A stretch of 64,000 bases of DNA from Porodaedalea pini (GCA_002794775.1 NBAY01000049.1:264378-328377); one strand, 5' to 3'. Positions 19,802 to 30,458 are shown, numbered from the stretch's first letter. A program made the numbers and translations. The notes: a model not told the origin generated them from the sequence alone.

Positions 19802-22800
19802 TCATTGGGGCAACTGACCGAGAAGAACAAGGGACTTCGAATCTGGATTCACTAAAATATAACCAACCATCTGTACAATATGTAGATGCAAACGACATCG
19901 ATGGTTTTTCCAATTATGAAGTCCCCACCAGTGTGAATAAAAATGAGGAGTACGAGCAGCTGTTCATGAGAGGAACTGGCGGACGCCAGCTGGACCTTCT
20001 CCTGAACGTTGGACAAAGCGTAGCGGGCGAAGTGAGAGAGGTGGACGCACACACCCTTGTGGACTTGGGGTGTACAGGATCATGCATCGACGTGAGGTTC
20101 GTCAAACGGTATGGGTTGGAGACAAAGTGTTACATCCGACCCCTCGCAGTACTCAACGCCGACGGCACGCACAACGAGGCTGGGTTGATCAAAGAATACA
20201 TCGAAGTCGAGCTCATGATTGGCCACCACAAGGAAAGGATTGTCCTTGCAGTAATGTCCCTAGCGTCGTCAAACATATTCCTGGGGTACGACTGGCTTCA
20301 ACGTCATAACCCTGAGGTCGACTGGAAAATGGGTTCAATTGAATTCACTCGCTGTCCAGAGGAATGTGCAATTGAGAGGGAGCCGGTGGAGGACCTAGGC
20401 AAGGTGAAGGAGGTGGTGGAACAGATGAGGAGGGTGAGTGAGACGTGAATGGACAAGGCATCCTGGCCCGCATACCTCAACAACTACGCCGACGTTTTCA
20501 GCGAAAAAGGCTTCGAGAAGCTGCCGGAACACCGACCCTGGGATCATGTCATTGACTTGAAGCCCGACTTCAAACCGAGCGACTGTAAGATCTACCCGCT
20601 CACGCCAACGGAGCAACAGTCACTCAAGGACTTCCTCGATGAAAACTTGAAGTCTGGTCGCATCCAACGATCGATATCGCCCATGGCGTCACCTTTCTTC
20701 TTCATTAAGAAAGCTGACAAATTGCTATGCCCGATCCAGGATTACCATAAGCTCAATGATGGTACGATCAAGAACAAGTATCCCCTCCCTCTCATCGACG
20801 AACTCGTCGACAAGGTCAAGAAAGCGAAATACATCACTAAGCTTGACCTTCGCTGGGGGTACTACAATATCTGGATCCGCGAGGGTGACGAATGGAAAGC
20901 AGCATTTTGCATGAACATGGGCCTCTTCGAACCAACAGTCATGTTCTTTGGCCTTTGCAATGCACCGGCCACATTCCAGGCTTTTGTCAACCACATCTTC
21001 AAGGACCTGATCTACACTAACCTGATCATCGTATACCTCAACGACATCCTAATCCTCTCAGAAACCATCGAGGAGCATATCGACACATTGAGGCGTGTAC
21101 TCCATATCCTCTGAGAAAACGGCCTGTACCTGAAGCCGGAGAAGTGTGAATTCGATGCCAAAGTCGTCAAGTACCTCGGTCACATCATTGGCAATGGTGA
21201 GATCAGGGCTGACCCGGTGAAGACGGACGCAATTGTGAACTGGCCTGTCCCACGAAACCTCAAGGAGCTGCAACAGTTCCTCGGCATGGGAAACTGGCTG
21301 AGACGGTTTATTAAGGACTACAGCAAGGTGGTCTGACCGTTGACGTCGTTAACAGGCAAGAAGGACTGGGTATGGGAGACCGAACAGCAGGAAGCATTCA
21401 AGGAGCTGAGACGACGTCTCTGCTCACCTCCAGTCCTAGCCATCGCCAATGACGAAGGCCCTTTCCGCGTGGAGGCGGACTTGTCAAACTTTGCACTCGG
21501 TGGCGTGTTGTTGCAGAAGCAGGAAGGAAAGTGGAGGGTGATCGCCTACAGATCAGAGGCACTCGAACCAGCAGAACGAAACTACAAGATCTATGACAAG
21601 GAGATGCTCACAATCATTTCAGTGCTCAAGGAGTGGCGGCAGTACCTCCTTGGCGCTCGCCACAAGATCGAAATCTGGTCCGACCACGCCAACCTCACCT
21701 ACTTCAGGTCAGCGCAGAAGCTGAGCTATCGTCAAGCTTGCTGGCGGACTGAACTCGAAGAATTCAACTTCCACCTTGAACACAAGTCGGGGAAGACGAT
21801 GGGCAAGGCCGACTTGCTGTCACGCATGGCGGGCTATGATCAGGGCAAGGATGACAACGACGGCGTCGTGTTCATCAAGGACAAGTGGCTGAACCGTGGA
21901 GTAGTGTGAACATCACACGACGAGGTGGTGGAACGAGTGGGTGAAGCGCAGAGGGCACAGGATGAGTCGGAGAGGCCGACGAACATGATGGAAGTCGACG
22001 GGTTGTGGTGGATGAAAGGCAAGATATACGTTCCGTCGACGATGAAAGAGGCCGTGTTACGAGAGTGCCACGACTCGGTACTGGCCAGTCATCCAGGAGC
22101 ATTGAAGACAGTAGAGCTCATCCATCGTGATTTCTGGTGGGCGTTGATGTTCTCTGACGTCCGAGCGTACGTCCGAGGATGTGACCGTTGTCAACGAACG
22201 AAAGCCTTAAGAACGTCGAGAACGAGGCCGCTTCATCCAAACGCAGTCCCTGAAGGTCCCTGGGAAATCGTCATGGTCGACCTAATCGGAGAGCTCCCAG
22301 ACTCTAAGGGACACAATGTGATCTGCGTCTTTGTGGACAGGTTCTCGAAGCAAATGCATGTGATCCCGATGACGACGAAATTGTCAGCGGAAGGTATGGC
22401 TCAGTTATACCACGACCACGTCTTCCGTCTCCATGGCCTACCAAAGAAGATCATCCACGACCGAGGCACGCAGTTCGATGTGTCAATGATGAAGGAGCTG
22501 TACAATCTCCTGCACATCAAAGGCAACCTGTCAACCGCATACCACCCACAAATGGATGGTCAGACGGAACGTGTCAACCAAGAGCTCGAACAGTATCTCT
22601 GACTCTTCATTGACCATTGGCAATCAGACTGGAAAGACTGGCTCCCCCTCGCAGAGTTTGCTTACAATAACCGTGAACACTCAGCGACGAAAATGTCACC
22701 CTTCTACGCGAACACTGGACGTCACCCTAAGAGCTTCGACACCGTACGAACTTCCTCTGCCAACATGTCGGCGGAAGAATTTGCGAAGCACATCAAGGAG

Positions 22801-23427
22801 ACTCATCATGTAGCAAAGGACAATCTGGTCAAGGCGGCAGAGGACATGAAGCGCTACCACGACCGGACAGCAGGGGCTTCGGTGGAGTACAAGGCTGGAG
22901 ACAAGATTTTCCTCGATGGGCAAAACATCAGCACAGACTCGCCGACGAAGAAGCTAGCGGACAAGTGGTATGGTCCCTTCGAGATCGTCGACAAGGTGGG
23001 AGTGAGTGCGTACAAGCTCAAGCTCCCAAAGCGATGGAAAAAGGTCCACCCAGTCTTCAATGAGGCCCTGCTGAAACCCGCAGTTGAACCGTCCTTCGAA
23101 AGTCAGAAACAACAGCCGCCGCCGCCACCTGACATCGTCAACAATGAGGAAGAGTACGAGATCGAGGAAGTCCTAGACTTGCGTCTGCACCGAGGGAAGC
23201 TACAATACCTCATCAAGTGGGTTGGCTACAACGAACCAACGTGGCAGCCCGAGATGGACTTTGGCGAGAACGCAAAGGAGGCGATCGCTGAATTCTATCA
23301 AAAACACCCCGGCACCCCTCGAAAACTCGAAATTCCTCGCCAACGACTTCGCCCACGCTTCATCAACACTGAGCCAGATGACCACGATCTTGGTTGGTCG
23401 GGACGCCCAACCTTGAGGGGGGGGTAA
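19784..23427 (+). pseudogene. Gypsy-1 pol (five TGA stops, no frameshift)
   Basis: One continuous -1 frame relative to gag runs to the 3' LTR, with TGA codons at 20446, 21112, 21334, 21907 and 22600. Protease has DLGCTGSCID in place of DSGCTG. The RT active site reads YLND (21034-21045) in place of YLDD. RNase H, the integrase H2C2 finger (HDSVLASH...GCDRCQ), the integrase core (DLIGELP, HDRGTQF, DGQTERVNQELEQ) and the chromodomain (KWVGYNEPTWQPEMDF) follow. Both catalytic-site changes are single CpG transitions relative to gypsy-2. The frame is open upstream into gag, implying expression by frameshifting before decay. Confidence 0.92.
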
Positions 23428-23786
23428 TGTCAGAACTCGAACTTTCACCCTTTCTTTATTTCCCCTTTCCCTTTTCCTTTTCTTTTAACCGCTCCTTCTT
23501 ATTATCTTTAATCATCTTTCCAATCACTTCCCACACTCCCTTCACATGACCTTCATTCGTTCCATTCCCGCTTGTTATGTAATGTTAGGTAATATAGTCT
23601 CACGGTCGTCGCTATATAAGGTCTCAGGAATTGCATGAACTCCTTGTTCTGCTTTTCCTCTTACCTCTGTGATGACCTAGCCTGAGTAAAGCATGTCCTG
23701 AGTCCCCGCTTGAGTATAGCATGTCCCAGATGACAGTCAGCAGAGGCCTGCCCAGTCCGAGTCATCTCCCGGACTCCCGCCTAACA
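23428..23786 (+). mobile_element. Gypsy-1 3' LTR
   Basis: A 359-bp copy of 17648-18006, preceded by a G-rich polypurine tract. It is followed by the target duplication CATGT. Confidence 0.95.
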
Positions 23787-24202
23787 CATGTATCCCGTCC
23801 AATGGTTTCCTTGCATTCTGCAATTTGGACTGCGGGCATGAGTCACATGATGTCTGCACATGTGCGCTGAAGTGCGAGCAGACTAATTTGGTAGTTGGAC
23901 TCCCACGTTGTAGATCCTGACTTAGGGGTGTCTGGGATCAGCGGTCCTTTTGGGGACGTGATCGCGTTGCTCTGGGAGGTTAGGGGTTGACTGCGGTGAG
24001 ATCACTCAATGTACCGGTACGTGTCGGTATGCTTCGGTACACACCGGTATGTGTAGATATCGAGAACTAAGGTCGGGAACTCCTGTCAGGTCTGTACTTG
24101 GCTGGTACGGAGTCGGTACACACAGGTAATCAACACTGGTACGATGTGATTACTACAAGTGGCGAGGTTCGAGTTACGGAGTAAGAGACGAGAGATGGTT
24201 TC

Positions 24203-24625
24203 TGTTAGGCGGAAGCCCGGGGGACGGCTCGGACTGGGCAGGCCTCGGCTGACTGTCGTCTGGGACGTGCTATACTCGAGCGTAGACTCGGGACACGCTT
24301 ACTCAGGCTAGGTCGACGCGGAGGTAAGAGGATTAATACAAGACTAGACTAATACAAGGGGGACGAGTCTCACCTAGGTCGACGCGGAGGTAAGAGGAAA
24401 AGCAGAACAAGGAGTTCATGCGATGCCTGAGACCTTATATAGCGACGACCGTGAGACTATATTACCTAACATTACATAACGAGTGGGAATGGAACGAATG
24501 AAGGTCGTGTAGAGGGAGTGTGGGAAGTGATTGGAAAGATGATTAAAGATAATGAAAAGGAGCAATTAATAGAAACGAAAAAGGAAAAGGGGAAATAAAG
24601 AAAAGGGGAAGTTCGAGTCCTGACA
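24203..24625 (-). mobile_element. Gypsy-2 3' LTR
   Basis: A 423-bp LTR (plus-strand ends TGTTAGGCGG...GTCCTGACA), the 3' LTR of the minus-strand element. It abuts the CCCCCCCTCAAGG complement of the polypurine tract. It carries two copies of the GAGGTAAGAGGA-containing 64-bp repeat. Confidence 0.96.
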
Positions 24626-27600
24626 TTACCCCCCCCTCAAGGTTGGGCGTCCCGACCAACCAAGATCGCGGTCGTCTGGCTCGGTGTCGACGAAGAGCGG
24701 ACGGAGTCGTGAGCGAGGGATATCGAGTTTGCGGGGAGCACCGGGGTGTTTGAGGTAGAATTCAGCAATTGCCTCCTTTGCGTTCTCGCCGAAGTCCGTC
24801 TCCGGTTGCCAGGTCGGTTCGTTGTACCCGACCCACTTGACGAGGTACTGTAGTTTACCTCGGTGCAGACGTGAGTCAATGACCTCTTCAACCTCGTATT
24901 CCTCTTCGTTGTCGACGATTTCCGGTGGTGGCGGTGGCGGTAGCTTCTGGCTCTCAAACGACGGTTCAACGGCGGGTTTCAGCAGGGCTTCGTTGAAGAC
25001 AGGGTGGACCTTTTTCCATCGTTTCGGGAGTTTGAGCTTGTACGCGCTCGCTCCTACCTTGTCGACGACGTCAAAGGGGCCGTACCATTTGTCTGCAAGT
25101 TTCTTTGTCGGCGAGTCCGTACTGATGTTTCGCCCGTCAAGGAAGACCTTGTCGCCAGCCTTGTATTCTACCGATGCTCCTGCCGTCCGGTCATGGTAGC
25201 GTTTCATGTCTTCTGCTGCCTTGACCAGATTGTCCCTTGCCGCGCGATGGGTCTCCTTGATGTGCTTCGCGAATTCTTCTGCCGACATGTTGGTAGAGGA
25301 AGTTCGTACGGCGTCGAAGCTCCTAGGGTGACGTCCAGTGTTCGCGTAGAAGGGTGACATCTTTGTCGCCGAGTGTTCTCGGTTGTTGTAGGCGAACTCT
25401 GCGAGAGGGAGCCAGTCTTTCCAGTCTGACTGCCGATGGTCAACGAAGAGCCGGAGGTACTGTTCGAGCTCTTGGTTGACGCGTTCCGTCTGACCGTCCG
25501 TTTGCGGGTGATACGCCGTCGACGGGTTGCCTTCGATGTGTAGGAGTTTGTACAGCTCCCTCATCATTGATGCGTCAAACTGCGTGCCTCGGTCATGGAT
25601 GATCTTTTTTGGCAAGCCATGGAGACGGAAGACGTGGTCGCGGTACAGTTGAGCCATGCCTTCCGCTGACAATTTTGTCGTCGTCGGGATCGCGTGCATC
25701 TGTTTCGAGAACCTATCGACGAAAACGCAGATTGCGTTGTGCCCCTTGGAGTCCGGGAGTTCTCCGATGAGGTCGACCGTGACAATCTCCCAGGGACCTT
25801 CAGGGACCGCGTTTGGATGAAGTGGTCTTGACCTTGATGCCCTCAGAGCCTTCGTTCGTTGGCAGCGGTCACATCCTCGGACGTATGCTCGGACATCGGA
25901 GAACATCGACGCCCACCAGAAGTCTCGACGTACCAGTTCGACCGTCTTCGACGATCCCGGATGTCCTGCCAGGGTCGAGTCGTGGCACTCCCTCAACACC
26001 GCTTCCTTCATCGTCGACGGCACGTACACCTTGCCTTTCATTCTCCACAACCCGTCGACTTCTACCATATTCGTCGGCCTTTCCGACTCGTCTTGTGCCC
26101 TCTGCGCTTCACCCACTCGTTCCAACACTTCATCCCGCGACGTCCTCACTATTCCACGATTCAACCACTTTTCCTTGATGAAGACGATGCCGTCGTTGTC
26201 ATCCTGGCCCTTGTCGTAACCTGCCTTGCGCGATAATAGGTCCGCCTTGCCCATCGTCTTCCCCGACTTGTGTTCGAGGTGGAAGTCAAACTCTTCGAGT
26301 TCGGTTCGCCAGCGGGCTTGACGGTAGCTCAGCTTCTGCGCTGACCTGAAGTAGGTGAGGTTAGCGTGGTCGGACCAGATTTCGATCGTGTGGCGAGCGC
26401 CGAGGAGGTATTGTCGCCATTCCTTGAGCGCCGAAACGATCGCGAGCATCTCCTTGTCGTAGATCTCGTAGTTTCGTTCAGCGGGTAGGAGCGCTTCTGA
26501 CCTATAGGCAATCACCCTCCACTTCCCTTCCTGTTTTTGCAACAACACACCGCCGAGCGCAAAGTTTGACGAGTCCGCTTCTACGCGGAAAGGACCCTCG
26601 TCGTTGGCGATGGCTAGGACTGGAGGTGAGCAGAGACGTCGTCTCAGCTCCTCGAACGCTTCCTGCTGTTCGGTCTCCCATACCCAGTCCTTCTTGCCCG
26701 TTAACGACGTCAGCGGATGGACCACCTTACTGTAGTCCTTGATGAACCGTCGTAGCCAGTTACCCATGCCGAGGAATTGTTGTAGCTGTTTCAGGTTTCG
26801 TGGGACCGGCCAGTTCGCAATCGCCTCCGTCTTTGCTGGGTCAGCCTTGATCTCGCCATTACCGATGATGTGGCCGAGGTATTTGACGACCTTGGCGTCA
26901 AATTCGCACTTCTCCGGCTTCAGGTACAGGCCATTCTCTCGCAGGATCTGAAGGACGCGCCTCGACGTGTCTATATGTTCCTCAATGGTCTCCGAGAGGA
27001 TCAATATGTCGTCGAGGTATACGATGATCAGGTTAGCGTAAATCAGTTCCTTGAAGATGTGATTGACAAAAGCCTGGAACGTTGCCGGGGCGTTGCAGAG
27101 ACCAAAGAACATGACCGTCGGTTCGAAGAGGCCCATGTTTGTGCGAAACGCTGCTTTCCATTCGTCACCCTCGCGGATCCGGATATTGTAGTACCCCCAG
27201 CGAAGGTCAAGCTTAGTGATGTACTTCGCTTTCTTGACCTTGTCGACGAGTTCGTCAATGAGAGGGAGGGGATACTTGTTCTTGATCGTACCGTCATTGA
27301 GCTTACGGTAATCCTGGATCGGGCGTAGCGATTTGTCGGCCTTCTTAATGAAGAAGAAGGGCGACGCCATGGGCGATATCGACCGTCGAATGCGACCCGA
27401 CTTCAAGTTTTCATCGAGGAAGTCCTTGAGTGACTGTTGCTCTGTTGGCGTGAGCGGGTAGATTTTACAGTCACTTGGTTTGAAGTCGGGCTTCAAGTCG
27501 ATGACGTGGTCCCACGGTCGGTGTTCCGGTAGCTTTTCGAAGCCTTTTTCGCTAAAGACGTCGGCGTAGTCGTTGAGGTATGCGGGCCAGGACTCCTTGT

Positions 27601-28216
27601 CCATTCGCACCTCTCTCACCCTCCTCGTCTCCTCTGCTGCTCTCCACACCCTCCGCATACCTTCCTCGTCGTCCTTCTCTACCACGCATTCACCTGGACA
27701 GCGAGTAAAGTCGAGTGTCCCCGTCTTCCAGTTGACCTCTGGATTGTGTCGTCGAAGCCAGTCGTACCCCAGGAAGATGTTAGAAGACGCCAATGAGGTT
27801 ACTGCCAGGACGATCTGTTCCTTATGATGACCGATCGTGAGTTCAACGTCAACGTATTCCTCGATCAACCCAGCTTCGTTGTGCGTGCCGTCGGCATTGA
27901 GCACCGCAAGGGGTCGGATATACCGCTTCGTCTCTAGCCCATACCGTTCGACGAACCTCACGTCGATGCACGATCCTGTACATCCCGAGTCCACGAGTGC
28001 GTGAGCGTCTACCTCCCTCACTTCACCTTTCACACTGTGTCCGACGTTCAGGAGAAGGTCCAGCTGGCGTCCGCCAGTTCCTCTCATGAACAACTGCTCG
28101 TACCCTTCACTTCTTTTCACACCGGTGGGGACTTCATACTCCGGAAAACCATCGACGTCGTTCGCATCTACGTGTTGTACAGACGGTTGGTTATATTTTA
28201 AGGAGTCCGGATTCAA
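24626..28216 (-). CDS. pol: Gypsy-2 Pol polyprotein
   Basis: About 1196 residues with the Ty3/gypsy chromovirus order. Aspartic protease with DSGCTG (residues 76-81). Reverse transcriptase 250-440 with YLDD at 400-403. RNase H about 540-650 with acidic residues in EADSS, and WSDHAN. Integrase zinc finger H745/H752/C782/C785. Integrase core D815, D875, E911, a D-X35-E spacing. Chromodomain 1107-1155 (YEVEEVIDSRLHRG, KLQYLVKWVGYNEPTWQP). The listed start is a TTG; the frame is open upstream into gag with no ATG near, so pol is probably made as a Gag-Pol fusion by -1 frameshifting. Chromodomains of this group bind histone marks and steer integration into heterochromatin, fitting the nested landscape here. 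No lesion is seen. Confidence 0.96.
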   Translation of the reverse strand: MNPDSLKYNQPSVQHVDANDVDGFPEYEVPTGVKRSEGYEQLFMRGTGGRQLDLLLNVGHSVKGEVREVDAHALVDSGCTGSCIDVRFVERYGLETKRYIRPLAVLNADGTHNEAGLIEEYVDVELTIGHHKEQIVLAVTSLASSNIFLGYDWLRRHNPEVNWKTGTLDFTRCPGECVVEKDDEEGMRRVWRAAEETRRVREVRMDKESWPAYLNDYADVFSEKGFEKLPEHRPWDHVIDLKPDFKPSDCKIYPLTPTEQQSLKDFLDENLKSGRIRRSISPMASPFFFIKKADKSLRPIQDYRKLNDGTIKNKYPLPLIDELVDKVKKAKYITKLDLRWGYYNIRIREGDEWKAAFRTNMGLFEPTVMFFGLCNAPATFQAFVNHIFKELIYANLIIVYLDDILILSETIEEHIDTSRRVLQILRENGLYLKPEKCEFDAKVVKYLGHIIGNGEIKADPAKTEAIANWPVPRNLKQLQQFLGMGNWLRRFIKDYSKVVHPLTSLTGKKDWVWETEQQEAFEELRRRLCSPPVLAIANDEGPFRVEADSSNFALGGVLLQKQEGKWRVIAYRSEALLPAERNYEIYDKEMLAIVSALKEWRQYLLGARHTIEIWSDHANLTYFRSAQKLSYRQARWRTELEEFDFHLEHKSGKTMGKADLLSRKAGYDKGQDDNDGIVFIKEKWLNRGIVRTSRDEVLERVGEAQRAQDESERPTNMVEVDGLWRMKGKVYVPSTMKEAVLRECHDSTLAGHPGSSKTVELVRRDFWWASMFSDVRAYVRGCDRCQRTKALRASRSRPLHPNAVPEGPWEIVTVDLIGELPDSKGHNAICVFVDRFSKQMHAIPTTTKLSAEGMAQLYRDHVFRLHGLPKKIIHDRGTQFDASMMRELYKLLHIEGNPSTAYHPQTDGQTERVNQELEQYLRLFVDHRQSDWKDWLPLAEFAYNNREHSATKMSPFYANTGRHPRSFDAVRTSSTNMSAEEFAKHIKETHRAARDNLVKAAEDMKRYHDRTAGASVEYKAGDKVFLDGRNISTDSPTKKLADKWYGPFDVVDKVGASAYKLKLPKRWKKVHPVFNEALLKPAVEPSFESQKLPPPPPPEIVDNEEEYEVEEVIDSRLHRGKLQYLVKWVGYNEPTWQPETDFGENAKEAIAEFYLKHPGAPRKLDIPRSRLRPLFVDTEPDDRDLGWSGRPTLRGG

Positions 28217-28251
28217 AGTCCCTTGTTCTTCCCGGTCAGTCGTCCCGATGG

Positions 28252-29331
28252 CTACGCCTGACCACTCGCAAAACCCTGCGAGTCAACGACCTCTTCGTCA
28301 TTCTCTCCTTCCTCCACATAGTCCTCCACCGTCGACCTCCGAGTGTCTACGACTTCCTCGAAGGCTGACTCCTTCATCGCTCCGAGCTCGTCTGCGAGGA
28401 TGCGGCGTTCGCCAGGGGCCATCAGTTCCAGCATACGCTGGATAATCGGTTTCCCCTGCGGGCACCTGTCCTTGAAGTGACCTTCTTGACCACAGATCCA
28501 GCAAGCTCTTCTGCGACGTGCCTCATTCATAGAGACGTCCATCGGTTGTCCGATACCTCCGAACGTGACGCCGGTCGCGTCACGTTTGTCGACGTGCGGG
28601 GTTGCAACTTGGCGCCGAGCGGGGGGTGCCGGTTGTTGTTGGCGAGGTTGCGGTATGAACGGGCGGCCTCGTTGAATCGCGCGGATCTGCTGTTCTCCGC
28701 GATCGATCTCGATAGCTTTGTTCTTCCACGCCTCATACGTTGTCGGTACGGGCGTCGACCTCAGCACGCCGCGGACTACCTCGATGTTCATTGCTCGCTT
28801 GAGGCGGTCGCAGATAACGCTGTCGTCTTTCAGTTCCGCCCGCTTGATGATGACGTCAAGTTGTTGGAAGAACTTATCCGCGGTGAGGTCCTTCTGAACC
28901 TTCTCCCGGAAATCCTTCAGCGCAGCTTCCTTTCGGTTCGGATCGTCGAACGAGGCGTCGAGTCGTTCTTGGAATCTTTCCCAGCTGTCCGTGAAGGTAA
29001 CGATTCCCGCCGTTGTCGACTCCTCGACGTAGTTCTGCGCCCACGTTGCCGCATTACCACCCTTCAGGTAGGAGAGAGCTACGTAGATCTTACTCTCCGA
29101 CGTAGGGTATCGGTTTGGGTTCGCGGACACGAAAAGAAGGACTTCGCGTCTGAAGTCAAGGTAATCGTCGCCACCAGTGAATTCACGTGGTCGGGCGACG
29201 TCTATGTTGGGGGTCGGGGGGTTAGCGGCCGCGACCGGTGCTGGGGCGTTGTTCGCCTGATGGGCGAAGGCATTCGCAACGATGGCCGCGATCTGCGCCA
29301 TTTGCTGTTGGCTGAAACCTTCTGCTGACAT
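28252..29331 (-). CDS. gag: Gypsy-2 Gag polyprotein
   Basis: A 359-residue capsid/nucleocapsid precursor starting MSAEGFSQQQMAQ. The central capsid-like region includes ARPREFTGGDDYLDFRREV and KIYVALSYLKGGNAATWAQN. A basic, Pro/Gln-rich linker precedes one CCHC zinc knuckle, CWICGQEGHFKDRC (277-290). An acidic tail (EEGENDEEVVDSQGF) follows and ends at TAG. Such Gags form the virus-like particle and bind the RNA. The start was chosen as the first ATG, and it matches the starts in gypsy-1 and gypsy-3. The pol frame lies in -1 and overlaps the gag 3' end. Confidence 0.95.
   Translation of the reverse strand: MSAEGFSQQQMAQIAAIVANAFAHQANNAPAPVAAANPPTPNIDVARPREFTGGDDYLDFRREVLLFVSANPNRYPTSESKIYVALSYLKGGNAATWAQNYVEESTTAGIVTFTDSWERFQERLDASFDDPNRKEAALKDFREKVQKDLTADKFFQQLDVIIKRAELKDDSVICDRLKRAMNIEVVRGVLRSTPVPTTYEAWKNKAIEIDRGEQQIRAIQRGRPFIPQPRQQQPAPPARRQVATPHVDKRDATGVTFGGIGQPMDVSMNEARRRRACWICGQEGHFKDRCPQGKPIIQRMLELMAPGERRILADELGAMKESAFEEVVDTRRSTVEDYVEEGENDEEVVDSQGFASGQA
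28270..28276 (-). promoter_or_regulatory. Candidate -1 frameshift heptamer (GGGTTTT)
   Basis: In the gag frame the codons read CAG-GGT-TTT, giving G GGT TTT, a canonical X XXY YYZ slippery site, five sense codons before the gag stop. A -1 slip continues directly in the open pol frame (F-C-E-W-S-G-V). Gypsy-1 has the same heptamer at 19777-19783. Gypsy-3 and gypsy-4 have GGATTTT instead, which would not slip well, so conservation is partial. No downstream pseudoknot was checked. Confidence 0.45.
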
Positions 29332-30035
29332 CGCGGGTTCGGGTGTTGAAGGTTCTGGGGGAGTCGGCGGTGAGGGATCTCTGTTGGTCTCGCGGTAAGG
29401 ACCCGGAGTCGGTGGTAGGTTAACCGTAGATGTTGACGGTGCGGGTGACGATGGGGTAGCTGGAGGCCACCTTGCTCTCCTTCCTCGTTCGTCTGACGAA
29501 TACCAGCCGTGCCGGATCTCACTCCACCAGATGTCGTGAGTGACGCCGCTGTTATTGGTCGCGACGTAGCCTGGTCGATCTGGATCCCAACGGGCTGAGG
29601 CAGGAAGGGCCCGTCGCTGTTCGTCAGTGAGATCTATCTTGACGTTGGCGGTGGGACAGGGATCGGTTGCGTGTTCGATCCGGGGTTACGCCAACGTTGA
29701 GCGGGTTCGTCAGCGAAGTTGATGACGAGGCGGAAGGATCCGAGTGAGATTACAAACGAGATTGTCGTCGAAGTTTGGACTCGTCTGGTTACCCACGTCC
29801 ACGTTAGGTGCGTGCTCCACCAGAGGCTAATTCGTAGAGCCAGGGTCGGGAGATGTCGGTTGATATGTTTACGTAATACACGAACATCCGAAAACGTCCG
29901 GGCAGGGTTGAGGGTTGTCGTTCAGGGGGTTTACACGTCAAATCCGTCGAGGGGAGCGCTCCTCTAGACTGAGTGAAGGCGAGTCGACAGCGACGACGTA
30001 CGCTGGGGATGAGCCTGGGTGGGGTTCTGCTTTTA
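29332..30035 (-). other. Gypsy-2 leader and self-priming PBS
   Basis: A 704-bp untranslated leader between the 5' LTR and gag ATG, equivalent to 18007-18727 in gypsy-1. On the minus strand AAAAGCAGAAC (30034-30024) sits one base after the LTR. It is complementary to GTTCTGCTTTT at the predicted transcript start in the 5' LTR (30241-30231). No conserved upstream ORF is evident. Confidence 0.8.
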
Positions 30036-30458
30036 TGTTAGGCGGAAGCCCGGGGGACGGCTCGGACTGGGCAGGCCTCGGCTGACTGTCGTCTGGGACG
30101 TGCTATACTCGAGCGTAGACTCGGGACACGCTTACTCAGGCTAGGTCGACGCGGAGGTAAGAGGATTAATACAAGACTAGACTAATACAAGGGGGACGAG
30201 TCTCACCTAGGTCGACGCGGAGGTAAGAGGAAAAGCAGAACAAGGAGTTCATGCGATGCCTGAGACCTTATATAGCGACGACCGTGAGACTATATTACCT
30301 AACATTACATAACAAGTGGGAATGGAACGAATGAAGGTCGTGTAGAGGGAGTGTGGGAAGTGATTGGAAAGATGATTAAAGATAATGAAAAGGAGCAATT
30401 AATAGAAACGAAAAAGGAAAAGGGGAAATAAAGAAAAGGGGAAGTTCGAGTCCTGACA
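30036..30458 (-). mobile_element. Gypsy-2 5' LTR
   Basis: A 423-bp LTR that matches 24203-24625 with one visible difference. Read on the minus strand it has TATATAAGG and, about 30 bp further, GTTCTGCTTTTCC, taken as the start of R. Confidence 0.96.

Larger units (their letters stand above)
17648..23786 (+). mobile_element. Gypsy-1: complete but mutated Ty3/gypsy chromovirus
   Basis: A full-length element with 359-bp LTRs (TGTCAGAACTCG...GCCTAACA) and the 5-bp target duplication CATGT (17643-17647 and 23787-23791). The order is LTR, self-priming PBS, leader, gag, pol (protease, RT, RNase H, integrase, chromodomain), polypurine tract AGGGGGGGG, LTR. It inserted into element X. The two LTRs differ at about 11 of 359 positions, all C/T or G/A and mostly at CpG sites. 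The pol frame has nonsense codons but no frameshift. It is dead in cis. Confidence 0.95.
24203..30458 (-). mobile_element. Gypsy-2: intact-looking Ty3/gypsy chromovirus
   Basis: Full-length 6256-bp element on the minus strand with 423-bp LTRs and a perfect target duplication GTTTC (24198-24202 and 30459-30463). Gag (359 codons) and pol (about 1196 codons) are open with all catalytic motifs present. In my reading the LTRs differ at a single position (GAGTGGGAAT versus AAGTGGGAAT), and CpG is not depleted, so insertion was recent. It is the only element here likely to be autonomous, and the best reference for the decayed copies. Confidence 0.96.

Noticed and set aside
24626..29331. Plus-strand ORFs over gypsy-2 (for example 28477-29328)
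   Set aside because: They are antisense shadows of gag and pol, kept open by CpG-rich codons.
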